Source: Pelagibius litoralis (GTDB taxonomy: Bacteria; Pseudomonadota; Alphaproteobacteria; Kiloniellales; Kiloniellaceae). Taken from it: a stretch of DNA of 64,000 nt. A program made the position numbers and the translations under genes. The notes under the pieces were generated by a model, which searched no databases, was not told where the DNA came from, and saw nothing but the letters and a program-made list of their open reading frames with translations. The stretch spans positions 25,673 through 89,672 of the forward strand of contig NZ_JAAQPH010000025.1 of assembly GCF_011683915.1 (NCBI RefSeq), written 5' to 3'. Shown piece by piece: positions 45,678 to 54,238 of the stretch (the stretch's first letter is position 1; each line of letters begins with the position of its first letter).

Positions 45678-46412
45678 TCAGAACTCCAGGTGCAGGGCGA
45701 AGAAGTCGGGGTTCAGCAGGCTTGCCACGTGTTCGATGGGCTGGCCGTCCGCCGCCCGCACGAGGCGCCGCGTCCGCAGGAAGGCGGTGCCCGTTTCGCA
45801 GCCCAGCAGCGCGGCGTCTTCGGCGTTCAGGCGATGCAGTTCCGCCCATTCCTCGCCGTGGTCGGGAACCAGCCCGGCGGCGCGCAGCGTCTCGTGCAGG
45901 GAACCGTCGCGCAGGCCGCGCAGGGGAAGATCCTCCAGCGCCGGCAGCAAAGGCACGCGGCTGCGTTCGATGGAGATGGCCTGGCCGCCGGCGGCAAGGC
46001 TGCGCAGGCGGTCGATGGCGATGAAGGTCTGACCCTGGACACTCAGCAGCTCGGCCAGTTCCGCTTCGTCGACCACTTCGATGCGCAGGGTGCGCGTCTT
46101 GACGTCGGCGCCGGCATCGGCGAGGGCGCGCGACCAGCCGACCGCGTCGTTGATGGTCTGGCCGTTGAAGGTGACGAAGGAGCCGACACCCATCCGGGTC
46201 ATGATCAGGCCCTTGCTGGACAGCTCCTCAAGGCCCTTGCGGACCGTGGTCCGGCTGACCGAAAAGCGCCGGACCAGCTCCTGCTCGCTCTGCAGGCGTT
46301 CGCCGTAGGTAAGCCGGCCAGAGCGGATCTCCGCTTCCAGGGCCGAGGCGATCCGCTCGGGCTTTGCCGCCCCCGGGGGCGTGTTCGTCGTTGCCAACTT
46401 TCTACGCGTCAC
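45678..46412 (-). CDS. GntR-family regulator with UTRA domain (HutC type, YegW-like)
   Basis: The protein has 244 residues, GTG start at 46412. The winged helix-turn-helix is LQSEQELVRRFSVSRTTVRK (41-60) followed by GLEELSSKGLI. The UTRA effector domain ends IEHVASLLNPDFFALHLEF. It is the first gene of the operon, 3 bp before the glycohydrolase gene, so autoregulation with a sugar-type inducer is likely. It faces lutA across 211 bp. Confidence 0.92.
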   Translation of the reverse strand: MTRRKLATTNTPPGAAKPERIASALEAEIRSGRLTYGERLQSEQELVRRFSVSRTTVRKGLEELSSKGLIMTRMGVGSFVTFNGQTINDAVGWSRALADAGADVKTRTLRIEVVDEAELAELLSVQGQTFIAIDRLRSLAAGGQAISIERSRVPLLPALEDLPLRGLRDGSLHETLRAAGLVPDHGEEWAELHRLNAEDAALLGCETGTAFLRTRRLVRAADGQPIEHVASLLNPDFFALHLEF

Positions 46413-46419
46413 TGACCAA

Positions 46420-46480
46420 ACCTGTCTGGATAACGTGTCTGTACCTGTCTAGTTTGGCGGTCTCCTGGTCGCTCTGTCAA
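46420..46480 (-). promoter_or_regulatory. Promoter and repeated operator words of the GntR operon
   Basis: On the minus strand a perfect -35 TTGACA (46480-46475) is followed 18-19 nt later by a weak -10 (CAAACTA). AGACAGGT is repeated at 46450-46443 and 46427-46420, with AGACACGT between them at 46440-46433. The repeats lie just downstream of the -10 and run up to the GTG start, a good place for autorepression by the UTRA-type GntR protein. Confidence 0.5.
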
Positions 46481-46557
46481 GCGATGCCGGGGTCTGCCGT
46501 GCCGCCGGGAAATCCCGGGTGAGGTCCGGAAACCTGACACGCCGCCCCGCCCGCCCC

Positions 46558-46586
46558 TTGCTTTTCCCAAGTGGTAATACCATTAT
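46558..46586 (+). promoter_or_regulatory. lutABC promoter with embedded FadR-type GntR operator
   Basis: TTGCTT (46558-46563) and CATTAT (46581-46586) are 17 bp apart. The palindrome TGGTAATACCA (46572-46582) fits the TGGTNNNACCA operator of FadR-subfamily GntR repressors such as LldR, PdhR and LutR. It overlaps the spacer and -10. The lutA ATG is 42 bp downstream. Confidence 0.65.
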
Positions 46587-46623
46587 CGCCTGGTGCTGAG
46601 GAACCGAGCTGAGGAAGCAGACC

Positions 46624-47424
46624 ATGGCTGAGACGCGGCCCCGTATCGGGCTTTTCGTAACCTGTCTGGTCGATCTGATGCGGCCGTCGGTGGGTTTCGC
46701 GGCGGTGAAGCTGCTGGAACAGGCGGGTTGCGAGGTCGCAGTGCCGCGGGCCCAGACCTGCTGCGGCCAGCCGGCCTACAACTCCGGCGACCGGGCCGAT
46801 ACCAAGGCCATCGCCGAGCAGGTCATCGCCGCCTTCGACGGCTTCGACTATGTGGTCGCCCCCTCGGGCTCCTGCGCCTCGATGATCAAGAAGCACTATC
46901 CTGGCCTCTTTACCGACGATCCGCCGCTGCGCGCCAAGGCCGAAGACCTGGCGGAGCGGACCTTCGAGCTGGTGTCCTTCCTGACCGATGTCCTGAATGT
47001 CGAGGCGGTGGAGTCTTCCTTCAGCGGTGCGGTGACCTATCATGATTCCTGCTCGGGCCTGCGTGAACTGGGGGTCGAGACGCAGCCCCGCAAGCTGCTG
47101 AACACCCTGACCGGCGTGGAGATCCGCGAGATGGAGGAGTCCAATGTCTGCTGCGGCTTCGGCGGTACTTTCTGCGTGAAGTACCCGGACATCTCCAACA
47201 AGATGGTGACCAACAAGGCCGCCTTTGTGGCCGCCAGCGGTGCGGATACCCTGCTGGCCGGCGACCTGGGCTGCCTGATGAACATGGCCGGCAAGCTGCA
47301 ACGCCAGGGGGTCGCCGTCCAGGTGCGCCACGTGGCCGAGGTGCTGGCGGATATGACCCATGAACCAGCGATTGGCCAGCCGGCCATCGGCGAAGCGGCG
47401 GACGAAGAGAGTATAGCCTCCTGA
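46624..47424 (+). CDS. lutA: L-lactate utilisation protein LutA (Fe-S oxidoreductase subunit)
   Basis: The protein has 266 residues. Two CCG domains are visible: the first with CCGQPAYNSGD near 47, the second with HDSCSGLRELG and CCGFGGTFCVKYPDIS. These bind Fe-S clusters in the LutABC L-lactate dehydrogenase complex, which oxidises L-lactate to pyruvate. GAGGAAG precedes the ATG. It is first gene of lutABC; the stop overlaps lutB. Confidence 0.95.
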   Translation: MAETRPRIGLFVTCLVDLMRPSVGFAAVKLLEQAGCEVAVPRAQTCCGQPAYNSGDRADTKAIAEQVIAAFDGFDYVVAPSGSCASMIKKHYPGLFTDDPPLRAKAEDLAERTFELVSFLTDVLNVEAVESSFSGAVTYHDSCSGLRELGVETQPRKLLNTLTGVEIREMEESNVCCGFGGTFCVKYPDISNKMVTNKAAFVAASGADTLLAGDLGCLMNMAGKLQRQGVAVQVRHVAEVLADMTHEPAIGQPAIGEAADEESIAS

Positions 47425-48854
47425 TGCAAAGCACCTCGCCCGCCTTTAAGGACAACGCCCGCGACGCGCTGGCCGACCAGCAGCTTCAAAAGGCCCTGCA
47501 GAACGTCAAATCCGGCTTCATCGGCAAGCGCGCCAAGGCCCGCGACCGCCTGCCGGAGTTCGATGACCTGCGCGATGCATCCCGGGATATCAAGAACCAC
47601 ACCCTGGCCAACATCGACTTCTACCTCGAACGCTACGAAGAAAAAGTCACCGAGAGTGGCGGTCAGGTGCATTGGGCGGCGACCGCGGAAGAAGCGCGGG
47701 CGATGATCCTGAAGATCTGCCGTGATGTTGACGCCCGGGTGGTGACCAAGGGCAAGTCGATGATCTCCGAGGAGATCGCCCTCAATGCCCATCTCGAAGA
47801 GGCCGGCCTGGATGTGGTGGAAACCGATCTCGGCGAATACATCATCCAATTGCGCAAGGAAGCGCCGAGCCACATCATCGCGCCGGCGGTTCACCTGACC
47901 AAGGATCAGGTCGAGGCCGATTTCCGCCATCACCACAAGGACCTGCCGGACGAACGCCCGCTCTCCGAGCCGACCCAGCTGGTCGCCGAGGCGCGCCAGA
48001 TGCTGCGCCAGCGCTACCTCGAGGCCGACGTCGGCATCACCGGGGCCAATTTCCTGGTGGCGGAGACCGGCACCTCGATCATCGTCACCAATGAGGGCAA
48101 CGGCGACCTCACCCAGACCCTGCCCAAGGTGCACATCGTCATCGCCAGCCTGGAGAAGATCGTCCCCAATCTGGAGGATGCGACGACCATCCTGCGGGTT
48201 CTGGCGCGCTCGGCGACCGGTCAGGAATTCTCCTCCTACACGACCTTCTCCACCGGGCCGCGGCGCGCCGAAGACCCGGACGGACCCGAGCAGTATCACG
48301 TCGTCCTGCTGGACAACGGGCGCAGCGAGATGCTGGGCAGCGAGTTCCAGGACATGCTGCGCTGCATCCGCTGCGGCGCCTGCATGAACCACTGCCCGGT
48401 CTATCACGCGGTTGGCGGCCACGCTTACGGCTGGGTCTATCCCGGGCCCATGGGGGCGGTGCTGACCCCCAGCCTGATCGGCGTCGACGAAGCCGGGCAA
48501 CTGCCCAATGCCTCGACCTTCTGCGGGCGCTGCGAGGCGGTCTGCCCGATGCGCATTCCCCTGCCGAAGATGATGCGCCACTGGCGCGAGCGCGAGTTCG
48601 AGCGCCACCTCAGCCCCAAGGCGGTGCGCGCGGGGTTGGGTTTCTGGGCCTTTTTCGCCCGGCGGCCGGAACTCTACCACCGGATCGCCGGCTGGAAGAT
48701 GCGCGCGCTGGCGGCGTTCGGCCGCAGCAAGGGCCGCTTCGATGCCCTGCCCTTCACCGGCGGCTGGACGAAGCACCGTGACTTCCCGGCCCCGCAGGGC
48801 AAGACCTTCCAGCAGCTCTGGGCGGAAAAGCAGACGGGCGGGGGCCGGCGATGA
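47424..48854 (+). CDS. lutB: L-lactate utilisation protein LutB (ferredoxin-type subunit)
   Basis: The protein has 476 residues. An N-terminal LUD domain (GEYIIQLRKEAPSHIIAPAV, ANFLVAETGT) is followed by two [4Fe-4S] motifs: CIRCGACMNHCP near 313 and FCGRCEAVCPMRIPLP near 364. The C-terminal helical tail GKTFQQLWAEKQ is typical. It passes electrons between LutA/LutC and the respiratory chain. It overlaps lutC by 4 bp. Confidence 0.96.
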   Translation: MQSTSPAFKDNARDALADQQLQKALQNVKSGFIGKRAKARDRLPEFDDLRDASRDIKNHTLANIDFYLERYEEKVTESGGQVHWAATAEEARAMILKICRDVDARVVTKGKSMISEEIALNAHLEEAGLDVVETDLGEYIIQLRKEAPSHIIAPAVHLTKDQVEADFRHHHKDLPDERPLSEPTQLVAEARQMLRQRYLEADVGITGANFLVAETGTSIIVTNEGNGDLTQTLPKVHIVIASLEKIVPNLEDATTILRVLARSATGQEFSSYTTFSTGPRRAEDPDGPEQYHVVLLDNGRSEMLGSEFQDMLRCIRCGACMNHCPVYHAVGGHAYGWVYPGPMGAVLTPSLIGVDEAGQLPNASTFCGRCEAVCPMRIPLPKMMRHWREREFERHLSPKAVRAGLGFWAFFARRPELYHRIAGWKMRALAAFGRSKGRFDALPFTGGWTKHRDFPAPQGKTFQQLWAEKQTGGGRR

Positions 48855-49570
48855 GCGGTTCCCGGGAACAAATCATGGCGACGCTGCGCCGCTCCCTGAA
48901 GCGCGAACAGCCCTCGGCAGAGGAGCGCGCGCAGCTTGAGGCGCGGCTTTCGGCCCCGCAGCCGGGTTTAATTCCGGCGCGCGGGCAGCGCCCCCACGGC
49001 GAACAGCTCGACCTGATGGAAGAGATGCTCGTCGAGCTCTCAGCCAGCGTGGTGCGCCTGCGCGATGACGCAGAGGTGCCCCGGGCCGTGGCCGACTATC
49101 TGAAGGGCGAGAATCTGCCGCCGAAGCTGCGCCTGGCGCCGCGCGACGACCTGCGCGATCTGCCCTGGGACAGCCAGCCGCTGCTGGAGGTGGCCGAGGG
49201 CATTGCCGAGGAACCGGATACCGCCTCGCTCACCGGCGCCTTCGCCGGCATTGCCGAGACCGGCACCCTGATGATGGCCTCCGGCCCCGAAGCGCCGATT
49301 ACCCTGAACTTCCTGCCGGAAAACCATATCGTGGTGCTGCGCGCCTCCCAGGTGGTGGGCGCCTACGAGGAAGCCTGGACGCGGCTGCGTCAGCGCTACG
49401 GCAGCGGGGTCATGCCGCGGGCGGTGAACATGATTACCGGGCCTTCGCGCACCGGCGACATCGAACAGACGATACAGCTCGGCGCCCACGGGCCGCGGCG
49501 GCTTCATGTGATCCTGGTCGAAGACGGCGATGCGGCTGGCGGATCAGATCGCGATGAGCGGCAAGCGTAA
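48851..49570 (+). CDS. lutC: L-lactate utilisation protein LutC (LUD domain)
   Basis: The protein has 239 residues. MSGSREQIMATLRRSLKR opens the family N-terminus. The LUD domain contains SLTGAFAGIAETGTLMM, LPENHIVVLRASQVVGAYEE and ends GPSRTGDIEQTIQLGAHGP, the conserved LutC signature. It is the third component of the L-lactate oxidising complex. Its last 17 bp overlap the smr start. Confidence 0.95.
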   Translation: MSGSREQIMATLRRSLKREQPSAEERAQLEARLSAPQPGLIPARGQRPHGEQLDLMEEMLVELSASVVRLRDDAEVPRAVADYLKGENLPPKLRLAPRDDLRDLPWDSQPLLEVAEGIAEEPDTASLTGAFAGIAETGTLMMASGPEAPITLNFLPENHIVVLRASQVVGAYEEAWTRLRQRYGSGVMPRAVNMITGPSRTGDIEQTIQLGAHGPRRLHVILVEDGDAAGGSDRDERQA

Positions 49571-50162
49571 GGGCCCGCCGCGCGATCGCAGCGCGGTGGA
49601 TGTTTCTGCAGAGGACAAGCATCTTTGGGACCATGTAACCCGGCAGGCCAAGCCCCTTACCGGGCGCGACCGGCTGCGCTCCAAGGTCGATGACCTGCGC
49701 GAGCAGGAGCGCCGGCATCCGGTGATACCGCTCCCCAAGAATCCGGCGCCTGCCCCCAAGCGGGCGGCGCCCCGGCCGGTCGCCAAACCCGCGCCCAGCC
49801 GCAGGGATGCGCCGCCCCTGGCCCACGGCACCCGCGACGGCCTGGACCGGCGCAAGGCCGAACGCCTGAAGCGCGGCAAGTTGCCCATCGAGGCAAGCCT
49901 CGACCTGCACGGCCTGCGCCAGGCGGAGGCCCACCGGCGGCTCGGCCATTTCCTGGCCGACTGCCAGGACGCCGGCAAGCGCTGCGTCCTGGTGGTGACC
50001 GGCAAGGGCCTGCACAAGGAAGAGGGCGGGGTTCTGCGGGCCGCCGTGCCGCGCTGGCTGAACGAGCCCGGCAACCGGGAGCGCGTCCTGTCCTTCGACT
50101 ATACCCAGCCCAAACACGGCGGCACCGGCGCGCTCTACGTCCTGCTGCGCCGCCGCCGCTGA
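49554..50162 (+). CDS. Smr/MutS-related domain protein
   Basis: The protein has 202 residues from ATG 49554 (MSGKRKGPP); an upstream ATG at 49530 would deepen the overlap with lutC. The N-terminal half is basic and Pro-rich. The C-terminal Smr domain has SLDLHGLRQAEAHRRLGHFL, VVTGKGLHKEEGG and the YTQPKHGGTGALYVLLRR end. Smr domains nick DNA or cleave RNA. In other alphaproteobacteria smr follows mltA directly; here the two accessory operons separate them. Confidence 0.93.
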   Translation: MSGKRKGPPRDRSAVDVSAEDKHLWDHVTRQAKPLTGRDRLRSKVDDLREQERRHPVIPLPKNPAPAPKRAAPRPVAKPAPSRRDAPPLAHGTRDGLDRRKAERLKRGKLPIEASLDLHGLRQAEAHRRLGHFLADCQDAGKRCVLVVTGKGLHKEEGGVLRAAVPRWLNEPGNRERVLSFDYTQPKHGGTGALYVLLRRRR

Positions 50163-50268
50163 GCGGTCGTTTCCGGCCGACAAGCAGGAATCGCCTTGGC
50201 GGCAGAAAGCCGCTAAACTCCGATCCGGTTATCCACCAAGACCCTATTCCGGAAAGCGGGGAGTGCGC

Positions 50269-50781
50269 GTGCCCCATCTCAAGGGATCCTGCCACTGCGG
50301 CGCCGTGCGCTTCTCGGTGTTCTCGCGCGCCGCCGTTCCCTACATGCGCTGCTATTGCTCGATCTGCCGCAAGACGGCGGGCGGCGGCGGTTACGCCATC
50401 AATCTCTCGGGCGAGGCGGCTAGCCTGACGCTGGAGGGCAAGGAACACATCACGGTCTATCAGGCCAAGGGCGTGGGCAGCGACCCCGAGGTTGTCAGCC
50501 CGGCCCGGCGCCACTTCTGCAAGCACTGCGGCTCTGCGCTCTACGTCTTCGATCCGCGCTGGCCCGATCTGCTGCACCCCTTCGCCTCGGCCATCGACAC
50601 GCCGTTGCCCAAGGCGCCGGAGAGCGTTTTCATCATGCTGGACGCCAAACCGGCCTGGGCCGGGCTGCCGCGCGATGCCGATCCGGACTCCTGCCATGAC
50701 GCCTACCCGGAACTCTCTCTCGAAGACTGGCACAGGGCGCACGGTCTCTTCGACGAGTCGGACGGTGAGGCCTCGCCATGA
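50269..50781 (+). CDS. GFA family (glutathione-dependent formaldehyde-activating) protein
   Basis: The protein has 170 residues. The zinc-binding Cys motifs of the GFA fold are complete: GSCHCGAVRF, CYCSICRKTAGGG and FCKHCGSALYVFD. GTG 50269 is preferred over GTG 50263 because GGGGAG lies 5 nt before it. Family members bind glutathione adducts; a formaldehyde role is not general. It overlaps the XRE regulator gene by 4 bp. Confidence 0.92.
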   Translation: MPHLKGSCHCGAVRFSVFSRAAVPYMRCYCSICRKTAGGGGYAINLSGEAASLTLEGKEHITVYQAKGVGSDPEVVSPARRHFCKHCGSALYVFDPRWPDLLHPFASAIDTPLPKAPESVFIMLDAKPAWAGLPRDADPDSCHDAYPELSLEDWHRAHGLFDESDGEASP

Positions 50782-51197
50782 CGCCTTTCGGGGAAAAGCT
50801 GCGGGCCATCCGGGCGGCGCGTAACCTGGCGCTGAAGGACATGGCGGCGGGCCTGCAGGTCTCCCCCGCCTATCTCTCGGCCATGGAACACGGCCGCCGG
50901 GGCAAGCCGAGCCGCCGTTTCGTGCACCGGGTCTGTCAGTTCCTGGGCATTATCTGGGACGACGCCGAGGAGCTGCAGAACCTGGCCGACCTCTCCCACC
51001 CGCGCGTTGCCGTGGATACCGCAGGCCTCAGCCCGCGGGCAACCTTGCTGGCCAACCTGCTGGCCGAACGCATCGCCACCATGGACGCGGCCACCCTGGA
51101 GCGCCTGCTGGCCCTCGTCGATCCTTCTTCACCGGCCTCCGAAACAGAAGGAGAGCAAGGCGCCGCTGGACAAAGCACACTGAGAGAGGACTCCTGA
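50778..51197 (+). CDS. XRE-family helix-turn-helix regulator
   Basis: The protein has 139 residues. The N-terminal HTH reads FGEKLRAIRAARNLALKDMA then VSPAYLSAMEHGRRGKPS. The rest is helical, with a Ser/Glu-rich tail. A similar XRE regulator follows smr and precedes hslUV in other alphaproteobacteria, so this is a core rather than phage regulator. The ATGA overlap suggests coupling with the GFA gene. Its target is unknown. Confidence 0.92.
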   Translation: MTPFGEKLRAIRAARNLALKDMAAGLQVSPAYLSAMEHGRRGKPSRRFVHRVCQFLGIIWDDAEELQNLADLSHPRVAVDTAGLSPRATLLANLLAERIATMDAATLERLLALVDPSSPASETEGEQGAAGQSTLREDS

Positions 51198-51234
51198 CCC
51201 AGGCGAATTCTTTGCCGCTACGCTCATATTACCC

Positions 51235-51339
51235 GTCATCCCGGACTTGATCCGGGATCCATGGTTCCACAGGCTCGGCCTCTCCAGGCGGATGTTGTGA
51301 TCATTGCCGACATGGACCCCGGATCAAGTCCGGGGTGAC
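51235..51339. repeat. 105-bp REP-like intergenic repeat, copy 2
   Basis: It runs from GTCATCCCGGACTTGATCC to GATCAAGTCCGGGGTGAC and has the same length as 26805-26909, with a different core. It lies between convergent XRE and hslU and may also end transcription from both sides. Confidence 0.92.
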
Positions 51340-51387
51340 CGGGGAGCGGAATCAGACTGCGTTGGTGCCCGGAAGTTCAGGTTTGCC

Positions 51388-52713
51388 CTAAAGAATGAAC
51401 TTCGACAGGTCGGCGTTCTTCGACAGTTCGCCGACACGCTCCTGCACCAGCGCCGCATCGATGGTGACGGTCTCACCGCCGCGGTCGGTGGCGGTGAAGG
51501 AGATCTCCTCCAGCAGCTTTTCCAGCACCGTGTGCAGGCGTCTTGCACCGATGTTCTCGACCGAGGAATTGATCTCGGTGGACAGGTCGGCCAGGGCGTC
51601 GATGGAGTCCTCGGTGAAGTCCAGGGTCACGTCTTCGGTGTCCATCAGGGCCTTGTACTGGCGGATCAGGCTGTTTTCCGGCTCCGTCAGGATGCGTTTC
51701 ATGTCGTCGCGGGTGAGGGCTTCCAGCTCCACCCGGATCGGCAGGCGGCCCTGCAGTTCGGCCAGCATGTCCGAGGGTTTGGCCATGTGAAAGGCGCCGG
51801 AGGCGACGAAGAGCACGTGGTCGGTGCGCACCGCGCCGTGCTTGGTGGCGACCGTCGTGCCCTCGATCAGCGGCAGCAGGTCGCGCTGCACGCCTTCGCG
51901 CGAGACATCGGCCCCGGCGCGGTCGGAGCGCGCGGTGATCTTGTCGATCTCGTCCAGGAAGACGATGCCGTTCTGCTCCACGGCGGTAATGGCGCTGCTG
52001 ACGACGGTTTCCTCGTCCAGCAGCTTGTCGCCCTCTTCGGCCAGCAGCACCTCGTAGGAATCGACGACCTTCATGCGGCGCTGCTTGCTGCGCCCGCCCA
52101 TCGCTTTGCCGAAGATGTCGCCCAGGTTCAGCATCCCCATGGAGGCGCCGGGCATGCCGGGGATCTCCATGGTCGGCAGCTGCATGCCGCCGCTGTCCTG
52201 GACCTCGACCTCGATCTCGCGGTCGTCCAGCTCGCCCTGGCGCAGCATGCGGCGGAATTTCTGGCGCGTATCGGCGCTGGAGCCGGCGCCGACCAGGGCG
52301 TCCAGCACCCGCTCCTCGGCATTCAGCTCGGCCTGGGCCTTCACCTCCTGGCGCAGGCGCTCGCGGGTCATGTGGATCGCGACCTCCACCAGATCGCGGA
52401 TGATCTGCTCGACGTCGCGCCCGACGTAACCGACCTCGGTGAACTTGGTGGCCTCGACCTTCAGGAAGGGCGCCTGGGCCAGCTTGGCCAGGCGGCGCGC
52501 GATCTCGGTCTTGCCGACACCGGTCGGCCCGATCATCAGGATGTTCTTGGGAAGGACTTCCTCGCGCAGCTCCTCGGGCAGTTGCTGGCGGCGCCAGCGG
52601 TTGCGCAGCGCAATGGCCACCGCGCGCTTGGCGTCGTTCTGGCCGACGATGAAGCGGTCGAGTTCCGAGACAATCTCCCGGGGGGTGAAAAAGGCAGAGT
52701 TGTTATCGGTCAT
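51388..52713 (-). CDS. hslU: HslUV protease ATPase subunit HslU
   Basis: The protein has 441 residues from ATG 52713. Walker [10 protein letters not shown] at 62-70, [20 protein letters not shown], Walker [10 protein letters not shown] and the C-terminal LSKFIL tail that docks into HslV are present. The intermediate I domain includes a Met/Gly-rich stretch. HslU unfolds substrates and feeds them to HslV. The gene lies 14 bp downstream of hslV. Confidence 0.98.
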   Translation of the reverse strand: MTDNNSAFFTPREIVSELDRFIVGQNDAKRAVAIALRNRWRRQQLPEELREEVLPKNILMIGPTGVGKTEIARRLAKLAQAPFLKVEATKFTEVGYVGRDVEQIIRDLVEVAIHMTRERLRQEVKAQAELNAEERVLDALVGAGSSADTRQKFRRMLRQGELDDREIEVEVQDSGGMQLPTMEIPGMPGASMGMLNLGDIFGKAMGGRSKQRRMKVVDSYEVLLAEEGDKLLDEETVVSSAITAVEQNGIVFLDEIDKITARSDRAGADVSREGVQRDLLPLIEGTTVATKHGAVRTDHVLFVASGAFHMAKPSDMLAELQGRLPIRVELEALTRDDMKRILTEPENSLIRQYKALMDTEDVTLDFTEDSIDALADLSTEINSSVENIGARRLHTVLEKLLEEISFTATDRGGETVTIDAALVQERVGELSKNADLSKFIL

Positions 52714-52727
52714 AGGGGTCCGCGCTT

Positions 52728-53333
52728 TCACCCGCTTGTTTTGGGCGCGGCCGTTGCAGGCGCGCTGTTGGGCAGGCTTTCGATGACAATATTGTCGTTG
52801 GTATAGATGCAGATGTCGGCGGCGATGCCCATCGACTTGGCGGCAATCGCCTCGGCCTCCAGGCCGTCGATGTCGTAAAGCGCGCGGGCGGCGGAAAGCG
52901 CAAAGGAACCGCCGGAGCCGATGCCGATCAGGCCGTCCTCCGGCTCCAGCACGTCGCCGGTTCCGGTCAGCACCAGCGAGGTGGTGGCGTCGGCCACCGC
53001 CATCATGGCCTCCAGGCGGCGCAGGTAGCGGTCGGTGCGCCAGTCCTTGGCGAGCTCGACGCAGGCCCGGGTCAGCTGGTTGGGATAGGTTTCGAGCTTG
53101 GCTTCCAAGCGCTCGAAAAGGGTGAAGGCATCGGCCGTCGCCCCGGCGAAACCGGCGATGACGTTGTCCTTGCCCAGGCGGCGGACCTTGCGGGCGTTGG
53201 ATTTCATCACCGTGTTGCCGAAGCTGACCTGGCCGTCGCCGGCGACCACCACCGTATCGCCCTTGCGCACGGATAGGATCGTGGTCCCGTGCCAGATCGG
53301 GGATTGGCCTGTTGGGGATTGATTTTCGGACAT
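52728..53333 (-). CDS. hslV: HslUV protease peptidase subunit HslV
   Basis: The protein has 201 residues. The N-terminal 16 residues (ending PIWHG) would be removed to expose the catalytic Thr17 of [10 protein letters not shown], so this is a propeptide-bearing HslV as seen in alphaproteobacteria. [13 protein letters not shown] and the [16 protein letters not shown] sodium-site region are present. It forms a proteasome-like double hexamer. It is first gene of hslV-hslU. Confidence 0.97.
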   Translation of the reverse strand: MSENQSPTGQSPIWHGTTILSVRKGDTVVVAGDGQVSFGNTVMKSNARKVRRLGKDNVIAGFAGATADAFTLFERLEAKLETYPNQLTRACVELAKDWRTDRYLRRLEAMMAVADATTSLVLTGTGDVLEPEDGLIGIGSGGSFALSAARALYDIDGLEAEAIAAKSMGIAADICIYTNDNIVIESLPNSAPATAAPKTSG

Positions 53334-53549
53334 GGTCTGTCAAATGGGCAAAATCGGCAGCCGGGTCAAGCCGCATTTCGATGCCGCCGTCCGCCAAGGC
53401 CGCCCGCTGGCCTCCTCTTGGCCCCCCTTTGGCCTCTCATAGTGACCCCATTCATGGGTTCTGGCGTATTCCGGGCCTTCCTGTTACAAGGGCGCCTTCG
53501 TTTCATACCATGAATGCCAAGGGACCCCGCGGCGGCGGGGCGAAGAGAT

Positions 53550-54137
53550 ATGCGCCGGGCAACAGTCGAGCGAAAAACCGCGGAAACCAGGATCAGCGCA
53601 ACGGTGAACCTGGACGGTACCGGAAGCTATGAGATCAGCACCGGGATCGGCTTTCTGGACCATATGCTGGAGCAGCTGTCGCGCCACAGCCTGATTGACA
53701 TCCAGCTGAAGGCCGAGGGCGATCTGCATATCGACGGCCATCACACGACGGAAGACTGCGGCATCGTGCTCGGTCAGGCGGTTTTCCAGGCTTTGGGCGA
53801 CCGCAAGGGCATCTGGCGCTACGGCGCGGCCCTGATCCCGATGGACGAGACCCTCAGCCGGGTTGCGCTGGATGCCTCCAACCGGCCCTACCTGATCTGG
53901 AAGGTGGAATTCAACCGCGACAAGCTGGGCAGCATGGATACCGAGCTTTTCAAGGAGTGGTTCCAGGCCTTCGCCCAGAATGCGGGGCTGGATCTGCATG
54001 TCGAAACCCTCTATGGGACGAACAACCACCATATCGTCGAATCCTGCTTCAAGGCCCTGGCCCGGGCCCTGCGCGAGGCGATCCAGATCGACCCCCGCAA
54101 GGCCGACGCCGTGCCCTCGACCAAGGGCAGCCTCTAA
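53550..54137 (+). CDS. hisB: Imidazoleglycerol-phosphate dehydratase
   Basis: The protein has 195 residues from ATG 53550 ([15 protein letters not shown]), which matches the family start; ATG 53514 would add 12 Ala/Arg-rich residues. Metal-ligand motifs [24 protein letters not shown] and the second half [18 protein letters not shown] are complete. It is a monofunctional HisB, removing water from imidazole glycerol phosphate in histidine synthesis. It begins the hisB-hisH-GNAT-hisA-hisF-hisE cluster. Confidence 0.97.
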   Translation: MRRATVERKTAETRISATVNLDGTGSYEISTGIGFLDHMLEQLSRHSLIDIQLKAEGDLHIDGHHTTEDCGIVLGQAVFQALGDRKGIWRYGAALIPMDETLSRVALDASNRPYLIWKVEFNRDKLGSMDTELFKEWFQAFAQNAGLDLHVETLYGTNNHHIVESCFKALARALREAIQIDPRKADAVPSTKGSL

Positions 54138-54238
54138 AACCAGAGCCTTTGCGGGCCCGGAACAGGGCTCGCGGCGCGTTGAATCGCCCGGAAAAGAGTG
54201 CCTTTAAAGCGGGCTTTTGAAGCGGATCTAGGAAGACC

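Noticed and set aside
47040..48776. Open frame of 578 codons opposite lutA and lutB
   Set aside because: It spans two real plus-strand genes; the composition is antisense-like.
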